Shown here in pieces: positions 49,724-58,582 of a DNA stretch of 64,000 nucleotides. The notes under the pieces were generated by a model. That model saw nothing but the letters and a program-made list of their open reading frames with translations, did no database searches and was not told the origin of the DNA. The position numbers and the translations under genes were made by a program. Numbering within the stretch: the stretch's first letter is position 1; each line of letters begins with the position of its first letter. This DNA comes from Hyphomicrobiales bacterium (GTDB taxonomy: Bacteria > Pseudomonadota > Alphaproteobacteria > Rhizobiales > Xanthobacteraceae), in NCBI GenBank assembly GCA_009377755.1, contig WHTM01000007.1, positions 99,667 to 163,666 of the forward strand. The letters run 5' to 3'.

Positions 49724-51019
49724 ATGACCCAATCTTCCCGCGACCGTCTTGAGCAGGCCCTCGCCCGCATCGCCGACCCCAACGGGGAGGGGACGCGCGT
49801 GTGCCTTACCGTCTATACCGACGTTGCCCGCGTTGCCGCCGATGCCGCCGATGCCCGGCGCAAGGCCGGGGTGACGCTCGGGCCGCTGGACGGCGCGATC
49901 GTCAGCATCAAGGACCTGTTCGACGTCGCCGGCGAGCCGACGCGGGCGGGCTCCAAGGTCCTCGCCGATGAGGCCAAGCCGGCCGTGGCCGACGCCCCGG
50001 CGATCCGGCGGCTGCGGCAGGCGGGGGCCGTGATCGTCGCCAAGACCAACATGACCGAATATGCCTTCTCCGGCGTCGGCATGAACCCGCACTACGGCAC
50101 GCCGGGCAATCCCGCCGATCGGGCACGCGTTCCGGGAGGCTCGACCGCGGGCGGCGCGGTGGCGGTCGCCGACGGCATGTGCGAGATCGCCATCGGCACG
50201 GATACCGGTGGCTCGACCCGGATTCCCGCCGGCATGTGCGGCATCGTCGGCTTCAAGCCGAGCGCGCAACGGGTGCCGACCGAGGGCGCGTTTCCGCTGT
50301 CGTTTTCGCTGGACTCGGTCGGGCCGATGGCGCGCAGGGTGGCCGACTGTACGCTCGCCGACGCGGTCATGGCGGGGGAGGAGCCGGCGGCAGCCGATCC
50401 GGCGCCGCTTGCCGGCCTGCGCATCGGCGCCTTGCAGGGGCTGGTGCTCACCGCTGTCGATGCAACCGTCGGGCGCCGTTATCCGGCCGCGCTCGACCGG
50501 CTGGTCAAGGCCGGCGTCCGGCTGAGCGACGAAAAGCTCGCGCTGATCGACGCCATGGTGCAGACGAACGCGCTCGGTGGGCTGGCGCCGCCGGAGTCGT
50601 TCATGATCCACCGCGACCGGCTCACGCGGCGCGGCGATGATGTCGACCCGAACGTGAGGGTGCGTATCGTCCGTGGCGGCGAAATTCCGGCGGCGGACTA
50701 CGTCGAGACGGTGCGTCGCCGCGCCGACCTGATCCGCGCCATGGATGCGGCGATGGCCGATTGCGACGTCTTCGTCTGGCCGACGACGCCGATCGTGGCG
50801 CCGACGATCGCCGAGATGGGCGATGCGAAAGTGTTCTCCGCCAACAACATGCTGTTGCTGCGCAACACCTCGATCGTCAATTTCTTCGATCTCTGCGCCG
50901 TCTCGCTGCCGTTGCCGGGCGACGGCCTCAACTGCGGCCTCATGCTGGTCGGCCGCAACGGTTCGGATCGCCGATTGTTCCGCATTGCGCAATCTGTGGA
51001 ACGCCTGCTGGCGGGTTGA
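49724..51019 (+). CDS. Amidase signature (AS) family amidohydrolase
   Basis: 431-residue AS-family enzyme hydrolysing a C-N amide. The Ser-cisSer-Lys triad is visible: lysine in VSIKDLFD, cis-serine in VPGGSTAGGAVAV, and nucleophilic serine in GTDTGGSTRIPAGMCG. The family's glycine-serine loop usually reads GGSSSGS; here it is GGSTAGG, a modest variation. The substrate cannot be named. It is preceded by the membrane protein gene (90 bases) and followed by a repeat, then the hydroxyphenylpyruvate dioxygenase gene. It may act on an aromatic amide or be part of a general amide pathway. Confidence 0.9.
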   Translation: MTQSSRDRLEQALARIADPNGEGTRVCLTVYTDVARVAADAADARRKAGVTLGPLDGAIVSIKDLFDVAGEPTRAGSKVLADEAKPAVADAPAIRRLRQAGAVIVAKTNMTEYAFSGVGMNPHYGTPGNPADRARVPGGSTAGGAVAVADGMCEIAIGTDTGGSTRIPAGMCGIVGFKPSAQRVPTEGAFPLSFSLDSVGPMARRVADCTLADAVMAGEEPAAADPAPLAGLRIGALQGLVLTAVDATVGRRYPAALDRLVKAGVRLSDEKLALIDAMVQTNALGGLAPPESFMIHRDRLTRRGDDVDPNVRVRIVRGGEIPAADYVETVRRRADLIRAMDAAMADCDVFVWPTTPIVAPTIAEMGDAKVFSANNMLLLRNTSIVNFFDLCAVSLPLPGDGLNCGLMLVGRNGSDRRLFRIAQSVERLLAG

Positions 51020-51047
51020 CCTTCCTGCGCCTACATTACGCAGCAGT

Positions 51048-51226
51048 CGTGCCCCGGACGCGGTGCAGCAACATAGCCGACGCGAATGCGTCGGCGTCAA
51101 GATGGCCGCCGGAGGCGGCCTAATGGTGCTGCACCGCAGAGCCGGGGCCGTTCCAGATGTCGGAAGTTCGTAACGGTCCCGGTTCTGCAGCGCACCGTTT
51201 CACGCTGCGCTGCGCCCAGGACACGC
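51048..51226. repeat. Intergenic palindrome, GTGTCCCGGGCGCAG family, copy 5
   Basis: GTGCCCCGGACGCGGTGCAGC and CGCTGCGCCCAGGACACG are the ends. The interior has two added hairpins, CGACGCGAATGCGTCG and GGCCGCCGGAGGCGGCC. It fills the amidase to hppD gap and includes the ribosome binding zone upstream of hppD. Confidence 0.7.
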
Positions 51227-51245
51227 CCCGAGCAAGGAGGACGTC

Positions 51246-52364
51246 ATGGGTCCTTTTCCGCACGATGCCCCGCCCGCGGTCATCTCCGACGACAATCCGA
51301 TGGGCACCGACGGGCTGGAGTTCGTCGAATACGCGCATCCCGATCCGGAGAAGCTTGGTGACCTGTTCCGGACCATGGGCTTCGCGCCGGTCGCGCGGCA
51401 CCGCTCCAAGAACGTGACGCTGTGGCGCCAGGGCGACGTCAACTTCGTCGTCAATGCCGAGCCTGAATCCTTCGCGCAGCGCTTCGCCGCAGCGCACGGT
51501 CCCTGCGCCTGCGCCATGGCGTTCCGCGTGGTGGATGCCAAGCACGCCTACGAGCGTGCGCTGTCGCTCGGCGCCGAGCCGGGCGAAACCAAGGTCGGCC
51601 CGATGGAGCTCGCGATTCCAGCGATCAAGGGCATCGGCGGGTCGTTGCTCTACTTCGTCGACCGTTACGGTGAGACAGGCTCGATCTGGGACGTGGATTT
51701 CGTGTGGACGGGCGAGCGGGACCCGAAGCCCGACGGCGTCGGCCTCTACTACATCGATCATCTCACCCACAACGTCATGCGTGGCCGCATGGACCATTGG
51801 GCCGGCTGGTATCGCAAGCTGTTCAATTTCCGCGATATCCGTTTCTTCAACATCGAGGGCAAGCTGACCGGCCTGATCTCCCGCGCCATGACTTCGCCGT
51901 GCTGCAAGATCCGGATTCCGATCAACGAGTCGCTCGACGACAAGTCGCAGATCGAGGAGTACCTGAAGGAGTACAAAGGCGAGGGCATCCAGCACGTCGC
52001 CATGGGCGCGCGCGACATTTATGCGACGGTCGAGAAGCTGCGCGGTAACGATCTGCCGTTCATGCCGGCGCCACCCGACACCTACTACGAGAAGGTCGAC
52101 GCGCGCGTGCCCGGTCACGGCGAGGCGCTCGCGCGGCTGCGCCAATCCGGCGTGCTGATCGACGGCGAAGGCGTGGTCGACGGCGGCATGACCAAGGTGC
52201 TGCTGCAGATCTTCTCCGGCACCGTGCTCGGGCCGATCTTCTTCGAGTTCATCCAGCGCAAGGGCGACGAGGGTTTCGGCGAGGGCAACTTCCGCGCGCT
52301 GTTCGAGTCGATCGAAGAGGATCAGATCAGGCGTGGAGTGCTGGCGGCGCCGGCGACGGAGTAA
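51246..52364 (+). CDS. hppD: 4-hydroxyphenylpyruvate dioxygenase
   Basis: Fe(II)-dependent enzyme turning 4-hydroxyphenylpyruvate into homogentisate in tyrosine degradation. Two VOC-fold halves. Metal ligands are visible: His in YIDHLTHNV (about 171), His in GIQHVAMGA (about 250) and Glu in IFFEFIQRKG (about 334). 372 residues fits the bacterial enzyme. The C-terminal helix with DEGFGEGNFRALFESIE, needed for substrate gating, is intact, so the product is homogentisate rather than hydroxymandelate, though that is inferred. The homogentisate dioxygenase partner is not in the window. It is followed by the flavoprotein gene after 88 bases. Confidence 0.93.
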   Translation: MGPFPHDAPPAVISDDNPMGTDGLEFVEYAHPDPEKLGDLFRTMGFAPVARHRSKNVTLWRQGDVNFVVNAEPESFAQRFAAAHGPCACAMAFRVVDAKHAYERALSLGAEPGETKVGPMELAIPAIKGIGGSLLYFVDRYGETGSIWDVDFVWTGERDPKPDGVGLYYIDHLTHNVMRGRMDHWAGWYRKLFNFRDIRFFNIEGKLTGLISRAMTSPCCKIRIPINESLDDKSQIEEYLKEYKGEGIQHVAMGARDIYATVEKLRGNDLPFMPAPPDTYYEKVDARVPGHGEALARLRQSGVLIDGEGVVDGGMTKVLLQIFSGTVLGPIFFEFIQRKGDEGFGEGNFRALFESIEEDQIRRGVLAAPATE

Positions 52365-52452
52365 GGCGGGCGCCTCCCTCCTGCAAATTTCCTCCTTGGC
52401 TGCGGCATCTGGTATCACGCACCAGGACCGCTGGCCGGGAGGCAACACTGTC

Positions 52453-53601
52453 ATGACCCGTGACGACATCGTCGCGCGCGCCGCGCGCCTCGTTCCCATC
52501 CTGCGGGAGCGGGCGGCGAAGGCCGAGTCGCTGCGTCGTCTTCTCGACGAAACGGTTGCCGATCTGGTGGCGGCCGGGCTGACCCGCACGTCGCAGCCGG
52601 CGCGGTTCGGCGGCTACGAGCTGGGCTGGGACGTGATCTGCGAAGCGTCCATGACGCTCGGCCGGGGCGATGCGTCGCAGGCCTGGGTCGCGAACGTCTA
52701 TGCCGAGCATGCCTTCATGGCCGCCCTGTTCCCGGACCAGGCGCAGCGCGATGTGTGGGGCACCAATCCGGAGGCCTTGATCTCGGCTTCGATCAGCCCC
52801 GTGGGCAACCGCGTGGAGGTCGTCGAGGGCGGCCATGTCCTCGACGGCCGCTGGCCATTCGCCAGCGGCGTGCATCACTCCGACTGGACCATTGTCGGCG
52901 ACCTCGTCCGGACAGGCGATACGCCCGCGCGGCACTTGTTCTTCCTCGTGCCCAAGGCGGACCGCGAAATCGTCGACGACTGGTATACGGCCGGCATGGC
53001 CGGTACCGGCAGCACATCGGTGAAGCTCGCCAGGGTTTTCGTGCCGGCGCACCGCACGCTGAGTAATGACGACGTTGCCGCCGGCGCGGCGCCGGGCGCG
53101 CAGGTCAATCGGAATCCACTCTACCGGATGCCGATCTTTGGCTTCAGCAATCTCGCCTTGGCGTCGGTCCCGGTTGGTGTCGCCGAGGCGATGATCGAAG
53201 AGTTTGCCAGATTTGTCGCGCATCGTGCCGCCCGCAATCCGGCGACGCCGGCGCTTGAAGCTCTGTATGCGCGCCTCGCCGAATCCGCCGCGGAGGTGAA
53301 GGCGGCCAGGCTGCTCATCATGAACGCTGCGAAAGACAATATGGACAAGCTTGTCGCCGGCACGCGGCTCGACGCTGCTGATGGAACACGCGGCATGCAG
53401 CAAGGCGCCTACGCCTGCGTTCTGGCGCGCCGCGCCGCCGGGCGCCTGTTCGAGGCGTGCGGCGCCCATGGAATCTATTTGTCGAATGTCATGCAGCGGG
53501 CATTCCGCGACATCTACGCGAGCACGGTCCACGCCGGACTCAACTGGGACCGGGCCGCGCTGCACTACGGGCAGATGGCTGTCGAGTACAGCCGATCCTG
53601 A
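52453..53601 (+). CDS. Acyl-CoA-dehydrogenase-fold flavoprotein (monooxygenase/HsaA-like)
   Basis: 382-residue protein with the acyl-CoA dehydrogenase fold but lacking the usual catalytic-glutamate motif (MYEGTN type); the pattern (SQPARFGGYELGWDVICEASMTLGRGDASQAWVANVY at the N-terminal helical domain and ISASISPVGNRVEVVEGGHVLDGRWPFASGVHHSDW in the middle) suits the flavin-dependent monooxygenases such as HsaA, HpaB or DszC, which use reduced flavin and O2. A C-terminal YLSNVMQRAFRDIYASTVHAGLNWD segment matches the group. ATG 52453 was chosen because the upstream frame overlaps hppD. The substrate is unknown, possibly an aromatic compound. Confidence 0.87.
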   Translation: MTRDDIVARAARLVPILRERAAKAESLRRLLDETVADLVAAGLTRTSQPARFGGYELGWDVICEASMTLGRGDASQAWVANVYAEHAFMAALFPDQAQRDVWGTNPEALISASISPVGNRVEVVEGGHVLDGRWPFASGVHHSDWTIVGDLVRTGDTPARHLFFLVPKADREIVDDWYTAGMAGTGSTSVKLARVFVPAHRTLSNDDVAAGAAPGAQVNRNPLYRMPIFGFSNLALASVPVGVAEAMIEEFARFVAHRAARNPATPALEALYARLAESAAEVKAARLLIMNAAKDNMDKLVAGTRLDAADGTRGMQQGAYACVLARRAAGRLFEACGAHGIYLSNVMQRAFRDIYASTVHAGLNWDRAALHYGQMAVEYSRS

Positions 53602-53607
53602 TACGCG

Positions 53608-54066
53608 TCAGTTCCAGTAGCGCCCGCTGGCGCCAATGACGACGGTTATCAGCCCGAGCGGCAGGTTGACGGCGATGATCTGGCGGATGCGGTTGAGGCC
53701 GGCTCCAGCCGCCGGCCAATCCTCGGCGTCGACCGCACGCTTGAACTTGAGCCATGGTCCGTGGAATAGCCAGACGAACAGTGCGATCATCACCCAGCCG
53801 ATGCCCTGCATCAGGTGCACGTGCAGGCGCGCGCCGGCAAATCCGCCGAAGGTCACGAACACGATCCAGTAACCGCTCGCGAGCAGCAGCAGGATCGACA
53901 CCCACACCCAAGGAAAGAATTTCTGGAAGAAGGCTCGCCACAATCGCAGACGCGGTGGCGGTTCGAGCGCGCCGGCGGCGGGACGCAGGCACATGTAGGC
54001 GGCGAACATGCCGCCGACCCAGACGACGGCGCCGAGGATGTGAAGCGCAAGGGCGGTGGCGGTCAT
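53608..54066 (-). CDS. CopD-like four-helix membrane protein
   Basis: 152-residue protein with four hydrophobic segments and histidines in the first and third (ALHILGAVVWVGGMFAAYM; HVHLMQGIGWVMIALFVWLFHGPW). This is the pattern of the CopD-like family, sometimes linked to copper or heme b. A conserved KFKRAVDAEDWPAAGAGLNRIRQII loop precedes the last helix. Function is unknown. It lies just downstream (on the minus strand) of the four-gene coiled-coil operon, after 104 bases, and could be its last member or an independent gene. It is convergent with the acyl-CoA-dehydrogenase-fold gene, with only 6 bases between stops. Confidence 0.82.
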   Translation of the reverse strand: MTATALALHILGAVVWVGGMFAAYMCLRPAAGALEPPPRLRLWRAFFQKFFPWVWVSILLLLASGYWIVFVTFGGFAGARLHVHLMQGIGWVMIALFVWLFHGPWLKFKRAVDAEDWPAAGAGLNRIRQIIAVNLPLGLITVVIGASGRYWN

Positions 54067-54170
54067 GGGTATGCCTCCGATTTGTCCGCGACCCGGTGCT
54101 AAATGCCGGGCCGCGCGAGGCTTGGCAAGCCGCCGTCGGCGATCAGCGATGGCGGATTACGGATTAAGCG

Positions 54171-54602
54171 TCAACTCTGGCGCGCAAAACGTGCAAGGTC
54201 TCGTCCCTGTCCATCCATCAGGAACAATCGGCCATGCTGGTCGAGACGCCACTGTTGCGCCCGCCGGAGCACCGCTAGATATCTGCGCTCCTGATCCATG
54301 ACGACCGGGAGGCAGGCCCGACGCGTGGTGGCCAGGGCACCGAACTGAACGACATTGCTGGAGATTGATGCGCGCCCCATAAACTGGTTGCAGCCCGCAC
54401 GACCGCTGACGCGTCCGTGGAAGTTGAATGAAATTGTTGATTGAACGCGATCGAGGACCCCGCGCTGCTGAAGGTCTTCGAGCACCCATTGGACACTGTT
54501 GAGGCCGAGACCTTGTGCCGACGCGGCGTTCCAGGCGGCGTTCCAAGTGGCAAACACGCACAGCATGGCGGCGCAGACTGGCAACCAGAATCTTCTCGTC
54601 AT
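54171..54602 (-). CDS. META-domain (HslJ-like) secreted protein
   Basis: 143-residue protein with a signal peptide (MTRRFWLPVCAAMLCVFATW, cleavage near ASAQ) followed by a META/HslJ-type domain: WVLEDLQQRGV, then FHGRVSGRAGCNQFMGRAS and TTRRACLPVVMDQERRYLAVL, which are the family hallmarks (GCN-x-F-x-G, TRMAC-type). The two cysteines in these motifs are the conserved pair. META proteins are linked to heat-shock/novobiocin resistance (HslJ) and protease inhibition, but most have no proven role. It is 23 bases downstream of the second coiled-coil gene and so the last gene of the operon. Confidence 0.87.
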   Translation of the reverse strand: MTRRFWLPVCAAMLCVFATWNAAWNAASAQGLGLNSVQWVLEDLQQRGVLDRVQSTISFNFHGRVSGRAGCNQFMGRASISSNVVQFGALATTRRACLPVVMDQERRYLAVLRRAQQWRLDQHGRLFLMDGQGRDLARFARQS

Positions 54603-54625
54603 CACAATGAACCCATTGCCCGGTA

Positions 54626-56068
54626 TCAGAAACTTCCGCCCGTACGCCAGCCACCACCGCTGCCGCCAGAGCTGGCGCCGCCGCCGCCCGGCCAGGAGCC
54701 TCCGCCACCGCGGCCTTGATCCCAGGGGTATGGCCATGAGGGCGCTCTGCCCCAGCCGCCGAAATCGGGATCGGCGCGCGGGACCGGGCGGCGATAATTG
54801 TCGCGCAGGACACGATCGAGGGCGCCGCCGCCCAGGGTCCCGCTCAGGATGCCGCCGATAACCTGTCCAAGGACATCCTGGCCACTGCCGAAGGTCCCTC
54901 GCGGATCGTCGTAGCCGATATTGCGGGCGCGATCGCGCCCGCCTTCCAATTCAGTACGGCGACGAGCCATGTCGCGGATTTGCGTGCGGATCTGCGCAAC
55001 CTCGCCGTCGGCCTTGGGGAGCTCCTCACGCATCTTCGAGATTGAGATGATCGCCTGCTCGTCGGCTTTGGTCGGCGTGCGGAGGGCTTCCTGATAGAGT
55101 TGGCGCAGGTCCTCTTGCGCAAGAGCTTGGGATAGAAGTTCGACAGCATTGCCATAGACCGCATCGTCGCCGGGTCCGAGTGCCTTCTGCCGGTCGGCCT
55201 CGATCTGCTCGAGCTCGCCGGTAATCTTCATGACGGCGTTCTCGGCGGCCTTCACCGCCGTATGCCCGGCCTCAACCCGCGCGTCCAGCGCTTCGATACC
55301 ATCGGTAACGAGGGCCTTGCGCTCGGTTTCGGCGACGCGTTCCTTGGCGATGTCCACGTCGCCCTGTTTGCTCTTGGCGTGCTCGCGCAGGCGTGCCGGG
55401 ATCTCCTGAAGCATGGCGTAGTTGGCGCGTGCGTCCCGATAGCCGATGAGTTGCGCGACCCTTCGATCGAAGAAACGCACGAAGTTGCCGCTCGTGTCTT
55501 CGGCCTGCCCGTGCCTCCTGGTCCACAGATACGTGAACAAGGGGTCGTCGTCGTAGGGCTTTCCCTTCTCCGCCAGATCAGCCTCGGCGCGCGAGGCCTT
55601 TTCGTCCGCATTCGCAGCGATCTCTTCGGCTTGGGCGACGGCTACCTTCGCCGCCTGCCAGGAGGAGTCTGTCTCGATGCGTTCCGCCGTGCGTTGACGC
55701 TGCTGGTCGAGTGCGTCGAGCGCATTGGCAAGTTCCTGATCGCGGTCGTGCTTTGCCGCCTCGGCCTTGTCGAGAGCGGCCTGGGCCTCGTCCCGGCGAC
55801 GCGCAAGGGCTTCAAGCGCCTGCCGGTGGTTCTCGATCGTAGCCAGCGCACGCCGTTCGGTCGCGTCGAGATCGGCGATCACCCGGTCGCGCACCATGGC
55901 GTCAAGCTTGATCCGGGCGAGCGTGCGAAAACCCTCGGCTTCCGCGCGCCTGAGCCGTGCCGCTTCCTCCATCGCCGAACGAAGCGCTTGGTCGAGGCGG
56001 CCTTCGTCAGTGCGGACGCGACTGATCGCCTTCTCGACCGAAAACAGCGCATCGCGGCCCGTCAACAT
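54626..56068 (-). CDS. Long coiled-coil protein with Gly-rich C-terminus
   Basis: 480-residue protein, no signal peptide or clear membrane helix. Residues about 15-390 are mostly heptad-like, Ala/Glu/Arg-rich helix (for example EAQAALDKAEAAKHDRDQEL, AAENAVMKITGELEQIEADR), broken by PYDDDPLFTYLWTRRHGQ, where it could fold back. The C-terminus (about 400-480) is Gly/Trp-rich and ends GGGGASSGGSGGGWRTGGSF, like the tails of some TPM-domain envelope proteins. Unknown family to me. It starts 12 bases after the DUF6384-like stop, in the same operon. Probably a cytosolic or inner-membrane-associated scaffold. Confidence 0.75.
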   Translation of the reverse strand: MLTGRDALFSVEKAISRVRTDEGRLDQALRSAMEEAARLRRAEAEGFRTLARIKLDAMVRDRVIADLDATERRALATIENHRQALEALARRRDEAQAALDKAEAAKHDRDQELANALDALDQQRQRTAERIETDSSWQAAKVAVAQAEEIAANADEKASRAEADLAEKGKPYDDDPLFTYLWTRRHGQAEDTSGNFVRFFDRRVAQLIGYRDARANYAMLQEIPARLREHAKSKQGDVDIAKERVAETERKALVTDGIEALDARVEAGHTAVKAAENAVMKITGELEQIEADRQKALGPGDDAVYGNAVELLSQALAQEDLRQLYQEALRTPTKADEQAIISISKMREELPKADGEVAQIRTQIRDMARRRTELEGGRDRARNIGYDDPRGTFGSGQDVLGQVIGGILSGTLGGGALDRVLRDNYRRPVPRADPDFGGWGRAPSWPYPWDQGRGGGGSWPGGGGASSGGSGGGWRTGGSF

Positions 56069-56080
56069 TCTTCGTTGCCC

Positions 56081-57040
56081 TCACCAGCGCGTGATGCGGC
56101 CTTCGAGAACCGGCATGCGGAACTCAGGCTCGATGAAACCGCGTCGTTTTTCGGCCATACGGGTGTTCTGCACAATACCGTTCTTGACTTTGTCGTTTCG
56201 TACCGCATCGAACGTTTCGATCGGCACCCGTACGCCGAAGCGGGAGACGATCTCGGTCTGGTTCGTCTCGTCGTTTCGGACTGGCAAGCGAACCGGATTG
56301 CCTTGCGAATCAACCGCATTGACCACGACGAAATAGGCGCGTCCCTGGAAGCTTGGATGCTCGCGGAAGAATCCAGTCTGGTCCTCGGGCCGTCCCGCGA
56401 TCCGCAGCACGTATTCTTGCCGAAGCACGGTCGCGAGCCGGTCCATTTGAGCAAGGGCAGAGCGTGCATCCGCCGCATTGCCGCGAACGAGGGAGGCGCG
56501 GCCTTGTGCGAGGATTGTATCGGCCTGCTGCCGGGCGGCCGGAATCTGGGCCTCCGCCGCGACCGCCTGATGGGCCGCAGTGATCTGCCGCGGCAAGGTT
56601 TCGGTCAATTCGACGCGCGCGGCTTCGACCGCTTGCTGCTGCGGCCTGACGACGCCGAACTGATAGCCTCCAACCGCGATGCCGATGGCGGCGAGCGCGC
56701 CGACCATCCATTTGCCGTAGGTCTTCCGCTTCACCCACCAGGTGGCCAGGGTGCGACTAAAGCTCGGTTTCGGCGGCGTGTAGACGAAGCGGCTTTCCTT
56801 CAGCGCCTTGACGCCCTCCGCGATAATGCTGTCGGGCACCTCGATGCCTTGGCTCTTGTAGAGAGCCCGCAGGCGTTCGATCAGCTGATCCTCGCGAACA
56901 TCCTCGTTGAGCTCCCGCTCGACCAGCCGCCCGCGGTGGCGCAGCGTGTCGACCACGTCCATTGCAAGCATGACGTCGTCGAGTTTGGCGGGCGGCGCAA
57001 CAGGTGCGTCCGCCGTGGCTGCGGGTTCAGACACGGACAT
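56081..57040 (-). CDS. DUF6384-like membrane-anchored coiled-coil protein
   Basis: 319-residue protein that I recall as DUF6384. The cytosolic N-terminus has DDVMLAMDVVDTLRHRGRL and RLRALYKSQGIEVPDSIIAEGVKAL (conserved in the family), then a single helix GKWMVGALAAIGIAVGGYQFGVV (about residues 125-147), and a large exported part with coiled-coil and a beta-type end (YFVVVNAVDSQGNPVRLPV). ATG 57040 overlaps the stop of the upstream gene (ATGA), so the two are coupled. Function unknown. Its architecture would let it link a cytosolic complex to the envelope. Confidence 0.78.
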   Translation of the reverse strand: MSVSEPAATADAPVAPPAKLDDVMLAMDVVDTLRHRGRLVERELNEDVREDQLIERLRALYKSQGIEVPDSIIAEGVKALKESRFVYTPPKPSFSRTLATWWVKRKTYGKWMVGALAAIGIAVGGYQFGVVRPQQQAVEAARVELTETLPRQITAAHQAVAAEAQIPAARQQADTILAQGRASLVRGNAADARSALAQMDRLATVLRQEYVLRIAGRPEDQTGFFREHPSFQGRAYFVVVNAVDSQGNPVRLPVRNDETNQTEIVSRFGVRVPIETFDAVRNDKVKNGIVQNTRMAEKRRGFIEPEFRMPVLEGRITRW

Positions 57041-58212
57041 CAGAGTGGCAGCGCTTTTCCATCGGCGACCAGTTTCGCAATCCGCTTCTTACCATCTTCC
57101 ACTGCATCACGGATTTCGGCCGAGTTCTGGGTTGCGAGCTTGCGCATTTCCTCGATGATTTGTTGCGAACGCTCCTGGAAATTGACCACCGAGTCGACCA
57201 GCTTCTTCACAGCGTCGGCACGAATGGTGGGGCCGTATCCGGCCTTGACCGCTTCTTCCTGCACCTTGTCGCCGATCTCGGACAACGTTTCGAGCGACTT
57301 CGACACACCTTCCTTCATGGCATTGAGCGTCGCCGTGGATTCGTGGAGCCCGAACATGCCCGTAAACGAAGCCTTGAGCGCCGTCAGCACCGAATCGTTC
57401 GTGGAGAAGAAGGTGATCGACTGAGCGTAGATGCGCTCCTTAGCGTTGGTCGTCTGTTGCAGCCGTGCCATCACCACCTCGGACGTGTTGTAGGAGATGG
57501 TGAGATTGTCCGAGAGATCCTTGGTGATCTGGTAACGTTTCTCCTCATCCTGCACGCGGCGCAGGTGTTCGTCGCGTTCAAGCTCGAGGCGGGCGCGATC
57601 GGCAGGCTCGGTGCCGGCGAAATTCGCGACCTTGTCCGATGCTTCCTTCAATGCGGTCCGGGCGCCGCCGAGCTTGGCCGTCGCTGTCTTGAGCACCTCG
57701 AGGGCCAAGACCTCCGCCTGTTTCAGAGCCCCGCGATAGTCGTTGTAAGCTTCGAGGATCACGTGCTCGCGGTCGATTTGCCCCTTCGTGGTCTTGGTGA
57801 CGTGAAGATAGGTTTGCTTCACCTTGTCGAAGCGGTCGGCGACGTCGCCCCGTGAAATCTTCATCCAGACATTGGTGGCGCGCTCCATAAGGTCGAGCTT
57901 GCTGTCGGCCAGCTGATCGACCATGCGCTTGGAGTCGTCGCGGATGGAATTGAAGCCGGCCGTGATCTCCTTGTAGCGTTCGCCGATCTCCATACCCGAG
58001 ATCTGCTCGCGTACGATCTCGTTGAAGACGGAGGCTTGGCCCAACGTCCGGGCGATCACCTGGATCTTCTCTGGGTCCAGATCGGAAATCTTCTCCAAGA
58101 GGGCGTTGATAGGCGCCGGCTCTAATTTGTCAGGCATTAGACCAACGTCGCGCAAGGCGCCGACCGCCTTGTCGAGATATTGCATCGGGCTACGGACGAT
58201 GACTTCTTTCAT
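57040..58212 (-). CDS. Helical coiled-coil protein of unknown function (TelA-like topology)
   Basis: 390 residues from ATG 58212 (MKEVIVRSPMQYLDKAVGAL), chosen because AGGAG lies 7 bases upstream on the coding strand; a longer frame to 58320 has no support. Almost wholly alpha-helical, with VIARTLGQASVFNEIVREQI, QTYLHVTKTTKGQIDREHVIL and NAKERIYAQSITFFSTNDSVLTALKA. The helical pattern and length recall TelA/KlaA toxic-anion-resistance proteins, but I see no signature strong enough to claim it. No signal peptide. First gene of the operon, coupled to the DUF6384-like gene. NCBI annotates similar proteins loosely as cell surface protein, which the sequence does not support. Confidence 0.78.
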   Translation of the reverse strand: MKEVIVRSPMQYLDKAVGALRDVGLMPDKLEPAPINALLEKISDLDPEKIQVIARTLGQASVFNEIVREQISGMEIGERYKEITAGFNSIRDDSKRMVDQLADSKLDLMERATNVWMKISRGDVADRFDKVKQTYLHVTKTTKGQIDREHVILEAYNDYRGALKQAEVLALEVLKTATAKLGGARTALKEASDKVANFAGTEPADRARLELERDEHLRRVQDEEKRYQITKDLSDNLTISYNTSEVVMARLQQTTNAKERIYAQSITFFSTNDSVLTALKASFTGMFGLHESTATLNAMKEGVSKSLETLSEIGDKVQEEAVKAGYGPTIRADAVKKLVDSVVNFQERSQQIIEEMRKLATQNSAEIRDAVEDGKKRIAKLVADGKALPL

Positions 58213-58582
58213 CGCTCTTCTCCTGTCCCGACCGTCCGCCCTTTGAGCCAGACGGTCATTTGCCGCGTCGATAATCTGCTGAGGAAAAGTAGCAACAGCG
58301 ACAGCCATCAGAGACGACATTCGCGTTCGGTCTACTCATCCGGTCAGGCCGCTTTCACGTGACGCAAGGCGTATGCAACAGCAACGAAGGAATGGCGCAG
58401 TGTATCCGCGCCAGGTAACATCGTGGTGTCCAATGCCTTGCGGACAGTCCTTCGATTTGCGTCAAATCCGCCCCAAGATTGAAAGCCGAAAGGGAACCTG
58501 GGCCGAACGCGCGGATAGTTTACTCTTTAGACTGATAGCTTGCTAGTGTGGTTGGATTTGAAAGACTCATAGCTTCAAGTTG
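58213..58582. other. Intergenic region upstream of the coiled-coil operon
   Basis: No gene is visible. It must hold the promoter of the minus-strand operon. A partial module-2-type repeat occupies 58543-58586 (CTAGTGTGGTTGGATTTG ... TTGCTAG), whose end supplies the MarR stop codon. Confidence 0.6.

Noticed and set aside
57040..58212. TelA/KlaA tellurite-resistance protein
   Set aside because: Length and all-helical pattern are similar, but I cannot see a specific TelA signature; kept as unknown.
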